Shown in pieces: positions 47,983-61,987 of a stretch of 64,000 nucleotides of DNA (position 1 is the first letter of the stretch; every line of letters starts with the position of its first letter). Both the position numbers and the translations under genes were made by a program. Below the pieces are notes generated by a model, which did not search any database, was not told the DNA's origin, and saw only the letters and a list, made by a program, of their open reading frames with translations. The stretch is from contig NW_025064904.1 in NCBI RefSeq assembly GCF_019112545.1, positions 372,001 through 436,000 of the forward strand, read 5' to 3'. The stretch is from Guyanagaster necrorhizus (Eukaryota; Basidiomycota; Agaricomycetes; Agaricales; Physalacriaceae).

Positions 47983-49172
47983 GTGAGCGATTCCACTGGA
48001 TTGGCTGAAGGACTTTATAGTATGCAACCCATAATTAATAAACAGACTGATAGTGCCTCTGTAGCTACCACTATGCTTAACTTATGCATGCATTCAGATA
48101 CACCTCAATCAACTCCTATTTTGCACACTAAAGAATCATAATCAGAAAAAACTCAAATGCCTATGGACTGAACAAGAGAAGAGACCTCCAAGGTATGGCT
48201 TAAACTATTCAACATAGAATGGATGTGGCAAGCCATATGAGAGGCACCAATAGAAGAAGTGGTGAAGGCTGTTAAAAACATACCAATCAGCTGGGCTTGA
48301 GTGCATGTGTGGAGACCAGCAGAGTGTGTGAGCATCAACAAAGCTATTGGCAATGTCCCCCTTGAGTCAGGCCCAAGGATTTGGATAGGCAGAATGGAGT
48401 TCTGTTGATGGAGTGAAGAGTATCCTTTGGAGCAGAGTCCATTGGACAAAGTAGAGAGGAGTTGAAGTGAGCATGAAGTGTGAATGGCTATTCAAGTTGA
48501 TATTCAAACTGAGTAGTTATGATGATATACATGGCTTTATATACTAATGGTAACTAATTCTGAGTTGGATTCCATTGGGTTCCAGTGTCAATATTTGCTA
48601 CTGAGTTTGGAGTCTAGATATTATAATATGAAATATAGATGTGAAATAATAATAGTAAAATAAAATTAGTAGATAATAGAAAGTGGCCAGAGTCCAGTGG
48701 ATAGCATGATTGAATTCATGGTTGGTTGAGGTGACACAGAGGCTGGCAGCATGCATGTAACAAAGACTATACTCAGAAATTAAATATACAAGACCTGAGC
48801 TGAGAAGATCATTAATGAAATAATCAAAGAAATAAAGAAGGTGGAATGGTGCTAAGCACTCAAATGGTTAGATGAACTATAGGAACCTCAGTGATACATT
48901 CAACAAACAAAGACCCAGAGGTACAATCTGACAATCAAAGTGCAGATTGAAACCCTTATGAATTGAGCTGCACATGCTGTTACTATACTAATTAATAGTA
49001 GATGTACCAGTAGCTCAATAAATTGTGCTTTCATCAATAAGCACCACCTTTCCACTAGAGTGACTGTCACTCTGATCCCAGTATATAATGCAGACAGAAC
49101 CAAAAATTAAGCTGGTTCAATCACTGAATTTGTTGAACTCTAACTCACCATTAGAGATCACTTGAAACATAT
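47983..49172 (+). pseudogene. pol: Element H: start of pol and protease, interrupted by a solo LTR
   Basis: Begins at the overlapping gag stop and pol start (CAGTGAGCGATTCC, with CG retained). After the solo LTR (48270-48762) the frame reads through the pre-protease region to a protease with NSR in place of DSG (LINSRCTSSSIN, about 48989-49024) and VYNADRTKN. Element I cuts it at 49173. There are numerous stops. Confidence 0.82.
48270..48762 (-). repeat. Solo family-2 LTR in H
   Basis: A 493-base LTR of the B/F type in minus orientation, flanked by AAGGC (48265-48269) and AAGAC (48763-48767), one transition apart. There is no internal sequence, so it is a solo LTR. Confidence 0.93.
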
Positions 49173-49630
49173 TGTTATGATTTTTCCTTCTTTTCATGTT
49201 CAAACCCCTATTTATGCTTAGTCAAGGTGCCAAAAGGACAAGTGCTTAGGACTGTGAGAAGGGCTTAGTCATCACAACAAGCTGACTTCACCATGGCTTT
49301 TCAATGCAACTGATGCCCAACAACAAGCACACAATCAATCTTTTATATATGATAGTGATGCTCAAGGACAATGAGCACTCAGGACAGAGAAATACATAAT
49401 AAGTACAAGTATTAATAGTGAATAGTAAATAGTATTTAAGAGGCTCACTCTCACTGGAGAAATCCCAGCTTCAAGCTAAAGTTTATTTATACTATTCTAC
49501 CCTCAAGCTATACTCTTAGCCTTGTGACACACTGCAGCAAATCATATCAGTGAACTCAGATGACTACCTGAAGTGTGAGGTAGCTTCTGTTTATCACATA
49601 GTTTCTTTCACATGATGCTTAAGCCTAACA
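49173..49630 (+). repeat. Element I: 5' LTR
   Basis: 458 bases, TGTTATGATT to GCCTAACA. TATA-like TATTTAAG at 49433-49440 and AGCTTCAAGCTAA at 49467-49479, again 34 bases apart. The primer site after the LTR is TTAGCTCAAAGCT (49632-49644). Confidence 0.94.
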
Positions 49631-49685
49631 ATTAGCTCAAAGCTGCTTCTTCTCTTTCTCAAGCCCAATTGTGCTGAGAAACTAA

Positions 49686-52600
49686 ATGCCCCTCTCTAAC
49701 AACAACAACCCTAACTTTGACCATGAGTTCTTCAAACTTCTTGCTTCTATCATCAGAATACTGATTGGTTTATTGGTGATTATCCAGCTGTGCTGGAGAT
49801 GCCATTCAATTACCACTTGGACTCTTAGATATTATCAGAAATTTCAACATATTCAGCATATACTCCAAAATGTAACATCTGACTTGCCACTTCATGACAT
49901 CCCTGAATCCTGAAGAATGATCTACCAGCCCCCCAGAAGCTGAATCTAGTGGCTCATATCAGAGGGATGGTCAAGAAGAAGAGGGAGGATAGCACTTTCC
50001 TCAATCTAGAAACTGGGACTATAGCATCCCAAGATGACATGGAATCATTGTACCAGACCCTGCCTCTAACCATGAGAATGAAGATCTCCCAGAGGACTTC
50101 TTCCAACAATCCTCCTCCCTCTCTACTGCTTTCTATGCCCATAGGATTGCTGACCATACTCAGGACTCTCTCAATGCCCCTTGGATGGCTCGATGATCTT
50201 GCACTCCAACTCCTAGCAGCCAGCCTCACAGCACCCATTCTCCCATCAGAACCAGCACCAGAGTGGGGCAAAACCCCACAGACTAGCCAGACAGCAAGCA
50301 GGGGTGACAACAAATATGAAAAGAAACTGTATAATGATACTTCCTGATCTGGGACTTTACCATCCTCTTCAACTACGATGATGCTATCTGGCAGGAGGAG
50401 CATAGGCAGCAAAGTGAGCTGCAGCCAGTATGTAACAAATCTGAAGACTGACATGCAGAAGAGGAGTCGCAGAGAAGAGAAGCTATCAAGTATGATGAGC
50501 AGAACCAAGACCATCAGCAAGAGGTAAAAAGAGGCTGACTGGCCAGAGCAAACATCTCAAACTGGTATGGACTCTGCCCAGAGGTTGCCAGTGTACTTTC
50601 TCCAGTATGAGCAGACCTCTCCTCCCCTATTTTCAGAGAACCTAGCACATCATAAAGTGGAACCCTGAAATACTGGGCAGATGGTACCTGAATCAGAAGG
50701 AGTCACTGCCCTCTGATCCTACAGTATCCTCCCTCTTGATGAACCCCCAGTGCTGACTCTGCTTTTAGAAGTGACAAGTCCATCCTTGGGCATTATGGAC
50801 TTTGAACCCCTGGAAATGCCTATATCCCCACCTGCACACTCCAAGGATTTCTTGAAAGTAGAGTTGTTGGGCAGCTTATCCATGATGACTACTGACAGAA
50901 CATCCATCTCTATTGTGAGCAAGTGGAGGCAGCAAGAGTGATGGAAGAGAACCAATATGATCCTGAGATCGGCAGTCAGCCTGCCACTGCCTACAATACA
51001 TCAGGTCTTGCAACTGCTGGGCTAAGCATCCAGTCAGAGCAGCAGGACAACAGTATAGCTGAGAGAGGTAGAGAGTTTTTATGACCTGCCTGGTGATTCT
51101 CTCCTCAAGGAGGAAGAGGATGATAAGAAAACAGGGGGAGAGGAAACTGAAAGTAGTGACCTGCCCTGCTCTGGTGAGGTCCTTGAGTATGGGTTACTTG
51201 AATCAACAGATAAAGAAGAACTGGAACAGGAAATAAAGAGGGCAAGGACACAGGAATACCAGGAGTATTACCTGAGAGGGGTGAATTTCTTATAGCATGA
51301 TGCTGCCTGGGTAGCATCACAATTGAGACAATTATATTTGAATTCCACCACTGATGAAAGAACAGAAATCTTAAGACATGCAGCAACTGACTATGCCATG
51401 GTTCAGTACAACTGAAAGCATTCTGAAGACCAGGTTCAAAGACTGCCAGCATATCAGATGCCAGTAACAATCTGTCCCATGCCATGAATGCCATCTGAAA
51501 AACTAAAGTGAGTCATATATATGGCCTCATCTGTTAGAAGTATGTTTTCATACTCTGCTCCTTTCTCTCGCTCAACAGCAATCTAGTTCTCCTGATCCCA
51601 ACCTCAGCTCAAAGAGGTGCTGACATCCTACCAAAACTCATAGACCAGCAGAGAAAGCCAACTACTAGGAGTGCAGCCCTCTCCAGATGAGGCAACCAGG
51701 AGCAGAAAGGAGCTAATGCAGGATGATCTAGAAGCAGTCTGACTAGGGTTTACTGTTTGTGACAGCATCATTGTATGAAAGGATGAGCTGCCACAAGGAA
51801 GTCCAGTAGCAGATGACAACTTGCTCCACTCCTTTCCCAGACCATCACATAAGTGGCAATGATCCTCTTTTTCAGACTGGCCCAATCTGATAGGAGTGTT
51901 ACCCCATAACACAGTGGTCCTCTAGTGCTACCCAGACCTTTTACAGAAACCCTGCCTCTTTAAGAGAGCTTCAGATGATATTGATCACTTCTTTATTGAC
52001 TGCAAATAATACTTTAAAGTTTACATCGGATACCTAGAAACAGACATAAACAAAGTTGCCTTTGCCACTTTCTATCTCAAAGAGAAGGTGAAGACATGGT
52101 GGATTCACATCTCCTTTAACTTCTGATCAACCACTAGAGGACACTACTGATACCCCTCATGGCTGGTATTCAAACAGATGTTAAATGCCAAATTCATTGA
52201 CTTAGCAGTACAGAAAGTACACAAACAAAGGATCAAAGAATACAAAATGGGAGACAAAGCAGTAACAGACTACTTTGATGAGCTGGACTGGCTCACCAAG
52301 TTAGCAGGCATCCAGAAGGACACAGCCAATGATAGCCAGATAGTCAAGGCCCTCAAACAAGATGTCCCCTCCTCATACATTACAATGATTTCCACCATCA
52401 GCATTAAAATGCTGATGCCAGTAGAATACAATGAATGGAAGGAAAGAATCATCGAAATCTACAAGGAGCAGCAAAGGCAAAAAGCAGAATTGTTGAACTT
52501 GCAAGACTACTCCAAGAAATTGACCCCACCAACCCTGAATAAAGCATCAGAGACAACTGCTGGAAAACCACAGGGAACCTCCCTGACCCTGACCTCTTAC

Positions 52601-52837
52601 AAGACAGGAACCAGAACTACATATACAGAGTCAGAAAGGCTGATGGATATAAACCACATGATGAAGAAAGAGAAATGCTTCAACTGTGGACAGAAAGGGC
52701 ATATAGCAAAAGATTGCCCAAAGAAGAAAAGAATCTGAGAAGACATCAGAGCCCAGATCACCAAACTACAGAAGAAGGATGAAGAACTAGGGAAGGAGAC
52801 TAAAGTTGAGGAAGTAAAAGATAAGGCCAGCCAGTGA
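49686..52837 (+). pseudogene. gag: Element I: gag
   Basis: ATG 49686 begins MPLSNNNNPNF, then the hydrophobic helix FFKLLASIIRILIGLLVIIQ (residues 15-34). Later parts are in a different frame (49949-50347, 50750-50941, 52178-52738). The capsid-like region is about 52020-52480 (KVKTWWIHISF; AVQKVHKQRIKEYKM; DYFDELDWLTKL; YNEWKERIIEIYKEQ). The CCHC knuckle at 52676-52717 is intact (CFNCGQKGHIAKDC). TGA 52835-52837 ends gag and overlaps the pol-frame GTG at 52834. The region is about 3.15 kb, unusually long. Capsid and RNA-binding roles follow from the family. Confidence 0.85.
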
Positions 52838-55800
52838 GCAATTCCACTGGGCTGGCCAAAAGGACTTATGGTGTGCAAATTCCAGCTGCTAGCTGGACTG
52901 ATAGTACTTCTGTAGATACCCCTATAACTGTTCCTATCACACATTCAAATATACCTGGTTGTACTATGTACATCAGAGAATTGCATGAAAAACTCAAACA
53001 TCTTCAGGCCAAACATGGGCAGAGAGCCCTAAAACTTGGCTCAAACTATTCAAGACCGAATAGATATAGAGGGCCATCAAAGATGCCACAAACAAAGCTG
53101 CAGCAAAAGCCATACTCAGAAACTGGGTCTATTGAATCCAGGTTGAGAAAGTCATTGACCAAATGGTAGAAGGGATGAAAAAAGCTGAACAATGTCAAGC
53201 CTTGGAATGGCTAGACAAACTCAGAGGACTGTGAAAGTTTATTTGGCAATCCAAAATGCTCAGATGAGACTTGCTCGCCAAAGCTCAGATCGAAACTCTC
53301 ACATTCCAAATGACATATGCAGTAACTGCACTCATTGATAGTGAGTGTACTGGGAGTTCCATCAACTATGCCTTTGTTGACAAGCACCAACTTCTGACTC
53401 GAGCTACAGCTGCTCCAATTCTGGTTTACAATGCTGATGGAACTAAGAATCAGGCCAGTTCAATCACTGAATTTGTAGAACTCAGACTCACCATTGGAGA
53501 TCACTCAGAATGGATCAATCTCACAGTCACAGACCTTGGGACTAAAGAAGTCTTCCTTGATCATGACTGGTTGATATGTCATAATCCACTTATCAATTGA
53601 AAAAATAGGTGGATCACATTTGCAAGGTGCCACTGCAGGAAGATCCCATTTGAACTTTCTGATGAGGACCTCAAAGATTGGTGGGACAAGGAAATGGAGG
53701 ATGGAGAGATGATTCTCACAGTAGATCTTCAATAAGAGTTACACATTTACATGATATATCATGCCAATAACCTAGCTGCTAAAGCCAATGAACAGAAAAT
53801 GAAAAAAACCTTTGAAGAAATGATATTTGATTGGGCACATGACTTTAAAGACTTATTCAAAAAGGAGAGTTTCGATGAGCTACCAAAGCTGAAGCCCTGG
53901 GACCATGCCATTGAACTAATTTCAAACACAAGTGCCAATCTGGACTGCAAGACCTATTTGCTTAGCAACCACAAATAACAGAAACTCAACAAGTTTCTTG
54001 ATGAGAACTTGTCTAGCAGATAAATAAGACCCTCTAAATCCTCTATAGCATTGCCATTCTTCTTTGTCAAAAAGAAGGATGGAAAACTCTGGCCAGTCTA
54101 AGACTACTGGAAGCTTAATGAGATGACCATAAAAAATTGATACCCTCTTCCATTGATCTTCAAACTAATGGACAAACTCTGAGGCGCTAAATACTACACA
54201 AAACTTGATGTCCAATAGGAATATAACAATGTCCATATCAAGGAGGGTGATGAGTGGAAAGCAGCATTCAGAACAAACCAAGGACTGTTTAAACCAACAG
54301 TGATGTTCTTCAGACTCACCAATTCTCCAGCCACATTCCAATGGATGATGAACAACATTTTCAAAGATCTCATCACCACTGAAAAGGTCACCATCTACCT
54401 CAACGACATTCTGATCATGTCTAAAACAAAGGAGGAGCACAGGAAGCTAGTATGATGAGTACTGAGCCTCATGAGGGAGCACAAACTATTCTTTAAAGCT
54501 GAAAAATGCGAATTTGAAGTACTCAAGACAGAATATTTAGGAGTCATCATCTCAGAAGAGAGCATCCAAATGGATCTAGTCAAAGTTGCAGAGGTAACAA
54601 AGTGGCCCAAACTGACCAAGAAGAAGGAACTCCAATCATTTCTTGGGTTTACAAACTTCTACCAACACTTTATTTGAGACTATAGCAAGGTGATCCACCC
54701 AATGACACAGCTAACTGGCAATGCTCCTTAGACCTGAAGCCTCTTTCAGCAAACCACCTTTAACAACCTCAAGAAGTGACTAGCAGAAGATGTCATACTC
54801 ACTATCTTGACCCAGAAAGGGAAGTTTTGAGTTGAAGCTGACTCAAGCAAAGGGGCTATTGGGGCCATCTTATTCCAAGAACAAGACAACAAGTGGCGAC
54901 CAGTCGCATTTCTGTCAAAAGCACTCACCATCATGGAATAGAACTACAAAATATATGATAAGAAGCTTCTCACCATCATGCTCACTCTTGAAGAGTGGTG
55001 ACACTACTTGATCAGAGCAGCTGAGACTTTCAAAATCTGGACTGACCATCAAAATCTCTGATACTTCTGGCAACTGCAGAAACTTAATCACTGATAGGCA
55101 AAATAGGTTATGGAATTAAGCCAGTACTAGTACATGCTCCACCACAAAGCAGGGACTGCCAATAAAAAGGCTAACCTGCTCAGTTGGAGGGCAGACTACA
55201 ACTAAGGAGGAGCCAACAACAAAGGTGTAACACTGTTGCACCCTGAATATTTCAGGGCCATGATGATGTCAATGGAGGAAGAGATTCATGAGTGTATCAG
55301 GAGTGTGACTCATGATAGCCGCAAATGAGACCAATAAGTCACCCTCTCCCTTAACCATGAATGAGAGATAATTCGTTATGATGGATGAATCTATATTTCA
55401 TGAGATCAGAAACTTCGAGGTGAAATTATTGCCACCTGCCATGATCACACCACTGCTGGTCATCTCGGCATTGCCAAAACCAAAGAGTTGGTATTACAAG
55501 AATACTGGTGGCCCAAAATAAGCAACGATATCACTATATACATCAAGGTGTGCAAAGTCTGCCAATGGAGAAAATTGTTGACCCAAGCTCGAGCCACTCT
55601 CTTACACTCAAACAAGGTCCTGATCTCACCATAGACTCATATCTCAGTAGACATGATCACCAGTTTATCAGACTGTCAGGAGTATAATGTAATTATCATC
55701 ATAGTTGATCGCTTCTCAAAAGTGATCATCCTGATCACTTGCTCAACTGAATTAACTTCAGAAGGATGGGCAAAAATCTTATGAGATGAGGTATATGCAA

Positions 55801-56710
55801 AATATAGCATGTCTCAGGTCATCATCTTGAATAGAGAACCACAGTTCGTCTCCAAGTTCCTGAATGACCTATACCAACTCCTACACATTAAGCAGAATGC
55901 ATCTACCATATACTATCTGCAAACCAATGGGCAAACAGAATGTGCCAACCAGGAAGTTGAAAAGTACCTGTGACTTTTCATCAATTACTGACAGGATGAC
56001 TGAGTAGAGTGGCTGGCTCTCACAGTCTTCCAACACAATAACCGAGTCCATTCTGCAATAGGAAAGACACCATTCTTTGTCAATTATGGGTGACACCCAA
56101 ATGTTGCTCACACAGAATGGTATCAAACAATCACACCTGCCTTGACAGAGTTTGCTGTGACAATGACAAAAATCCATAATAAAATCAAGACAGCACTCAA
56201 AAAAACTGCTCTATCTATGAAAGTACAGTATGACAAACATTGCCAACCAGCTCACAAATACTCCACCAATGACAAAGTATGGCTGGACACAACAAACCTT
56301 CATCTACCATGCTCCAAATGAAAACTCACCAACAAGTGAACAGGCCTTTTTCTGATTATCTCAAAAAATCAAAGCAAGTGCCTACAAGCTGCACCTTCCA
56401 GACTCCTGGAAGATTCATAATGTCTTCAATGAGACACTGTTATCCCCTTACATCACACCAGCATTCTCCAACTAAGAAAAGCCCCCTCTACCATCACTGG
56501 ATCTGATCGACAATAAAGAACACTATGAGATTGATCAAATTCTAAATTATAAACTATGGAAAATCAAGAAAAAGGGTGAGAGAAACAACAACGATGATGG
56601 ATTATCTTATAAGCTGGAAGGAGTATGGACCAGAGTCCAATCAGTAGATAAATGAAAAATACATAAAGATGGACAACACAATCTATGACTATGAACTATC
56701 CCTAAATTAA
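52834..56710 (+). pseudogene. pol: Element I: pol (PR-RT-RH-IN-chromodomain)
   Basis: Opens with SNSTGLAKR. A pol-frame stop (TAA 52822) lies 12 bases upstream. Protease about 53271-53600: LIDSECTGSSIN, where DSG is DSE. RT about 54050-54680; the catalytic box at about 54397 reads YLND. RNase H about 54830-55200. Integrase HHCC about 55440-55570; core about 55630-55960 (VDMITSLSD; decayed second Asp in ILNRE; NQEVEKYL). C-terminal domain and chromodomain about 56270-56690 (DYLISWKEYGPESNQ). Stop TAA 56708-56710. TGA stops mainly replace Arg and Trp. Confidence 0.88.
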
Positions 56711-56743
56711 GCCATCAGAATGATGGTCTTAAGAAAGGGGTAA

Positions 56744-57201
56744 GGTTATGATTTTTCCTTCTTTTCATGTTCAAACCCCTATTTATGCTTAGTCAAGGCA
56801 CCAAAAAGACAAGTGCTTAGGATTGTGGGAAGAGCTTAGTCATCACAACAAGCTGACTTCACTATGGCTCTCCAATGCAACCGACATCCAACAACAAGCA
56901 CACAATCAACCTTTTATATATGGTAGTGATGCTCAAGGACAACAAGCATCCAAGACAGAGAAATACACAATAAGTACAAATATTAATAGCAAACAGTAAA
57001 TAGTATTTAAGAGGCTCACTCTCACTGAAGAAACCCCAGCTTCAAGCTAAAGTTTATTCATACCATTCTACCCTCAAGCTATACTCTTAGTCTTATAACA
57101 TACTGCAGCAAATCACATCAGTGAACTCAGATGACTACCTGAAGTGCAAGGTAGCTTCTGTTTATCACATGGTTTCCTTCACATGACACTTGGGTCTAAC
57201 A
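56744..57201 (+). repeat. Element I: 3' LTR
   Basis: 458 bases. The first base of TGTT is changed to G (GGTTATGATT); the end is GTCTAACA. Same length as the 5' LTR. TSD CACAT follows. Confidence 0.94.
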
Positions 57202-60200
57202 CACATTGATCTGGCTGTCATGGATCTTGAGACCAAAGAGGTGTTTCTCAATCATGACTGGCTAATCCAACACAATCCACTTATCAACTGGAAGACTAAG
57301 AAAGTCACATTTGCATGATGCAAATGCCAAAAAATCCTGTTTGAGTTGCCAAATGAAGATCCTGATTACAGATAGAATGAGAAGATAGAAGACAAAGAAA
57401 CTATCCTTGCCATCAATGTTCAGAAGGCCATACACATCCAGATGATACATTATGCTAACAATTTAGCAGCAAAAGTAGCAGAAGGAAAGGAAAAAAAAAA
57501 CATTTGAGGAGATGATGCCTAAATGAGTTCAGAACTATAAGGATCTTTTTGACAAAGAGAGTTTCAACAAGCTCCTGAAGTTAAAGCCCTGGAACCATGC
57601 CATCAAACTAATCCCAAACACTAATACCAACCTGGATTGCAAGACTTATCTCTTAAGCAATAATGAACAGCAAGAGCTAAACAAATTCTTTGATGAGAAT
57701 TTGTCCAATGGATGCATCAGACCATCCAAGTCTCTCATAGCCTCACCATTCTTCTTTGTAAAAAAGAAGAATGGCAAACTCTGACCAGTACAAGACTATC
57801 AGAAGCTTAATGAAATGACAATCAAGAATCATTATCTACTTCTTTTGATCTCAGAGCTAATAGACAAACTGTGGGGAGCCAAATATCACACTAAGTTGGA
57901 CATCCAATGAGGATATAATAATGTCTGCCTCAAGGAGGGTGACAAATAGAAAGCCACCTTCCAGACTAACTGAGGGCTGTTCAAGCCCACTGTCATGTTC
58001 TTTGGTCTGACTAACTCACCTGCCACATTTCAGTGAATGATAAATGACATATTCAAGGATCTCATTGCTATAGAAAAAGTGACTATCTATCTTGATGACA
58101 TTCTAATCATGTCAAAGATGAAAGAGAAACACTGCAAGCTAGTATGACAGGTTTTAGCCTTAATGAGGAAGCATAAACTCTTTCTCAAGGCTGAGAAATG
58201 TGAGTTCCAGGTACTAGAAATCAAGTACTTAGAGGTCATAATCAGCAAGGGAAGTATTCACATAAACCCAATCAAGGTTGCCAGCATGACTGAATGGCCA
58301 GAGCCAATCAAAAAGAAGGAACTTCAGTCCTTTTTAAGGTTCACTAATTTCTATCAATAATTTATCTGAGATTACAGCTGGGTTGTACAACCTATAACAC
58401 AGCTAACTGACAACACCCTCTGAATCTGAGAGCTGTCACAACAGTCAGCATTTAATGACTTGAAATAATAACTGTCTGAGAACATTATGCTGACTATTCC
58501 AGACCAAGATAGATGATTCCATATAGAAGTGGATTTGAGCAAGGGCACAATCAAGACTATCTTGTTGCAGGAACAAGAAGAAAAGTGGCAGCTAGTGGCC
58601 TTTCTTTCAAAAGCCTTAACCATGACAGAGAAGAATTATGAAATATACAACAAGGAACTACTTGCCATAATGCTGGCCCTGGAAGAGTGGTGACACTATC
58701 TCATCAGTGCAATCCAGACATTCAAAATCTAGACCAATCACCAGAATCTCTGATATTTCTAACAGCCACAAAAACTAAACTGACAGTAGGCCCACTGGGT
58801 CACTAAACTCAGCTAATACCCATACACATTGCATCACAAAGTGGGAACCACAAACAGAAAGGCTGACCTGCTAAGCCAATGGACTGATCATGATCAGGGC
58901 AGATGAGACAATGAAGGAATAACATTATTATGACTAAAACACTTCTGTGCTATGATAATGCCAATGGAGGAAGAGATCCATGAGCAAATCAAGAGCATGA
59001 TCAGAGACACAAGCAAATGAGACCAATGCATAACTCCATCTCTGAATTATGAACAAAAAATGACCAAAGAAGGAGAGATGATCTGTTATGATAGATGGAT
59101 CTACATACTACAGGATCAAGCACTATATGGCAAGATCATCACCACATGTCATGATCACACAACTCAGAGACATCCAGAGATAGCAAAGACCAAAGAGTTG
59201 GTGTTACAGAAATACTAATGGCCAAAGCTAGGGCAGGATATCAAATGCTATATTAAAGGATGTGAAATTTGCCAGAGAGGAAAAGCAGTGACACAAGCCA
59301 GACTGATGCCACTGCATCCCAACAAAGTCCCCTCAACACCCTGAACACATATCTCCATAGACATGGTCACTGGACTCCTGGACTGTAATGGCTATGATGC
59401 TATTATCATTATAGTTGATCAGTTTTCCAAAGCAATCATCTCAATCACATGTTCCACAGAGCTAACTTCTGAAGGATAGGCTAAAATCCTACATGATGAA
59501 GTTTATACTAAGTACAGGATGCCACAAAGAGTGATTTTGGACTGAGGACCTCAATTCATCTCCAAATTCTTAGATGATCTGTACAAACTCCTGAACATCT
59601 GGTGAAACATCTCAACAGCATATCATCCACAAACTGATGAGCAAACAGAGAGGGTTAATCAGGAAGTGGAGAAGTACTTCTTCCTCTTCATTAATTATTG
59701 ACAAGATGATTGGATCAAATAGTTATCTCTGGCAGTCTTTTAGCACAATAACTGTGTCCACTCAGCAATAGGCAAAACACTATTCTTTGTCAACTATGGA
59801 CACCACTCACATATCACAGAAACAATGCACACTCACACAACTATGTCTGCCTCCTTTGACTTTGCTAAAACAATGACAAAGATTCATGAAAAAACACATA
59901 CCACATTAAAAAAAGCCACAGCTATTATAAAGAAACATTATGATACATATCACTGTCTGGCTTATTCCTATGCCATTAACAACAAAGTCTGGCTTGACAC
60001 CAACAACCTCCACTTATCATGCTCAAAGTGAAAGCTGGATGACAAACACATGAGGCTCTTCTCAGTTCTGGCCAAAATCAGTGCCTCTGCATACCAACTC
60101 CACTTACCAAACTACTGATGAATATATGATATATTCAACAAAACATTATTGACACTATACATTGCACCAGCATTCTCTAATCAAGAACAGCCACCACTAC

Positions 60201-60418
60201 CACTATCTGATTTGATTGATGATGAGAAACATTATGAAATTGATCAGATATTAAACTACAAGTTACAAAAAGTAAAGACATGAGGCAGTGGAATAATAAC
60301 AACCATCAACTACTTAGTCAGTTGGAAGGGCTATGGCCCTGAATCTAACTAGTGGATCAATAAAAAATGAATGGATGCAGCAAAGGCTATACAGGACTAT
60401 GAATTATCTCTAAATTAA
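57202..60418 (+). pseudogene. pol: Element H: pol continued (end of PR, RT, RH, IN, chromodomain)
   Basis: After element I the frame resumes at HIDLAVMDL. RT about 57730-58370, with FFFVKKKNGKL and an intact YLDD box at 58088-58099. RNase H about 58520-58880 (EVDLSKGTIKTI; NYEIYNKELLAIML). Integrase HHCC about 59140-59285 (HDHTT, CEICQRGKA), core about 59350-59680 (IDMVTGLLDCNGYDA; second Asp in VILD; ERVNQEVEKYF). C-terminal domain about 59840-60180. Chromodomain about 60220-60410 (DQILNYKL; NYLVSWKGYGPESN). Stop TAA 60416-60418. There are many TGA stops. Confidence 0.87.
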
Positions 60419-60451
60419 GTCATCAGAACAATAGTCTTAAGAAGGGGATAA

Positions 60452-60912
60452 TATTACAATTTTTCACTTTTCTTTTCTTTTTAACCCCTATTTGTGCTTA
60501 GTCAGAGCACTTAACACAAGTGCTTGAGACTATGGGATTGGCTTAGTCAGCACAACAAGCCCAGTCAGTCATTATCTTTTGACACAATATAGTTGCCTAA
60601 TGACACATAATCACACTATTGAAGGACATCATAACACTTAAGGACAATAAGCATAATAGCTCTTAACTACATAATAAGTAGTAGTATTTATAGCAGATAT
60701 AGACTGTAGTATATAAGAAAGCTCACTCTTGCTGGTAATTCTCAGCTTTGAGCTAAAGTTTATCTTCATACTATTTTACTCTCAAGCCAATTGCAAGGTC
60801 TTTTCACACATTGATCAATAATCACATCAGTGGACTCTGATGCTTTCACTCAAAATGTGAAGTGATGTCAGTTTATCATGTGTTTATAGTCACATGCAAC
60901 TTAAATTAAATA
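60452..60912 (+). repeat. Element H: 3' LTR
   Basis: 461 bases, TATTACAATT (decayed) to a decayed end AATTAAATA, preceded by the 3' box and AAGGGGATAA. Contains AGCTTTGAGCTAA. TCATC (60913-60917) would be the right TSD in J. Confidence 0.88.
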
Positions 60913-61928
60913 TCATCTTTTCAGAGAGAGAGAGTATTGTCTCTGTGTGTGGCTTTGCTGGGAGTGACTGAGCTGTAGGATCCTGCCCATAGGTTGGTTT
61001 CTATGCTAGGCTCCTGAAATGGAGAGCAGGTGGTTTCAGATCATTCTCTAGAATTGCAGGAACTGGAGGTGCCTCACTTAGCAGCCTCAAGCTCTTACTG
61101 TTGTCAATGATACTGTATGTCATATAGCTGATCATAGTGAAGGGTTTTTCTTTATACTTGCTCTCTTTCTGCCTAGTCAAGATCCTGAAGGACCTCCTCA
61201 CTGACTGCTCTGATTTTTTCTTCTGTAAAGTCTCCTGCATATCAGTTGATGACATCTTGGACTGTTGGTTTCCAACTAAGATACTCTTGTCTGGATTCTA
61301 TGTCTGAGAAGTAGGATGTTTTGGACTGGAGATGCAGGCTGGACTGTGGAGTCATATAGAGGAAGTTATGTCCAGAGTTCAAAAGTGAAATAGGTTGGAG
61401 TCCTATAGCTATCCTAATGGCATTAAGAGAGTCCCAAGTGTGGTTTCCAATGCTGTAGTCTGAGAGAGAGGGATTATCAGAGGATCTGTCATCAAAGAAG
61501 TCATCAGAGACATTCTTGTCCTTATAGTCTGGGATCAGTGGTGAGACCCATGAGTTCCTAAACTCCATGAGATGGAGGCTGTTTCTTTATAGGAGTCAGA
61601 GAGGGTAGGTGTGTCTTTTTTCTTGTAGAGAACCTCTCAAATCTGCTCTTCTAGGCTTGGTTTGGAGTATAGTTTCTGTTGTAGGCTGGTAGGAGGTTTG
61701 GGGAGTGACTGGAATGTCATAGAGGGAGAGGTTGGATGTAACATTTTTAAAGATTTGGTGGATATTCTGGAACTCTTAGTAGTGCCTGACTGCTTAAGTG
61801 GTAATCAATTGTCTTCCTTAGCAAAGCTGGATGATAACCAGCAAGTCTAACAGTGTTCCAATGATGGAGGCTAAGAGTTTGAAGAACTCATGATCAAAGT
61901 TTAAGGATGATGGGTTAATAGAGAACAT
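60913..61928 (-). pseudogene. gag: Element J: gag, N-terminal part
   Basis: ATG at 61928 on the minus strand. MFSINPSSLNFDHEFFKLLA and the following LLDLLVIIQLC repeat the hydrophobic N-terminus of family-1 gag. Further segments (61568-61242 and 61255-61001) match the middle region of other gags only loosely (GLQPISLLN, charged RRSFRILTRQK). The gene is cut at 60913 by element H; the rest lies left of the window. Confidence 0.72.
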
Positions 61929-61987
61929 TCAGTTTCTTCCATACTAATTGTGTGTAAAGAAAGGGAATGATAAAGCTTCAAGCTAAT

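Larger units (their letters stand above)
49173..57201 (+). mobile_element. Element I: full-length family-1 Ty3/gypsy retrotransposon in H
   Basis: 8029 bases, two 458-base LTRs, TSD CATAT (49168-49172) against CACAT (57202-57206). The coding regions are among the least damaged of family 1, with a 186-codon open stretch of gag. Order: LTR, self-priming site, gag, pol, LTR. Confidence 0.95.

Noticed and set aside
60922..60935. Microsatellite of AG repeats
   Set aside because: A short run of about seven units inside J's decayed gag; nothing suggests function.
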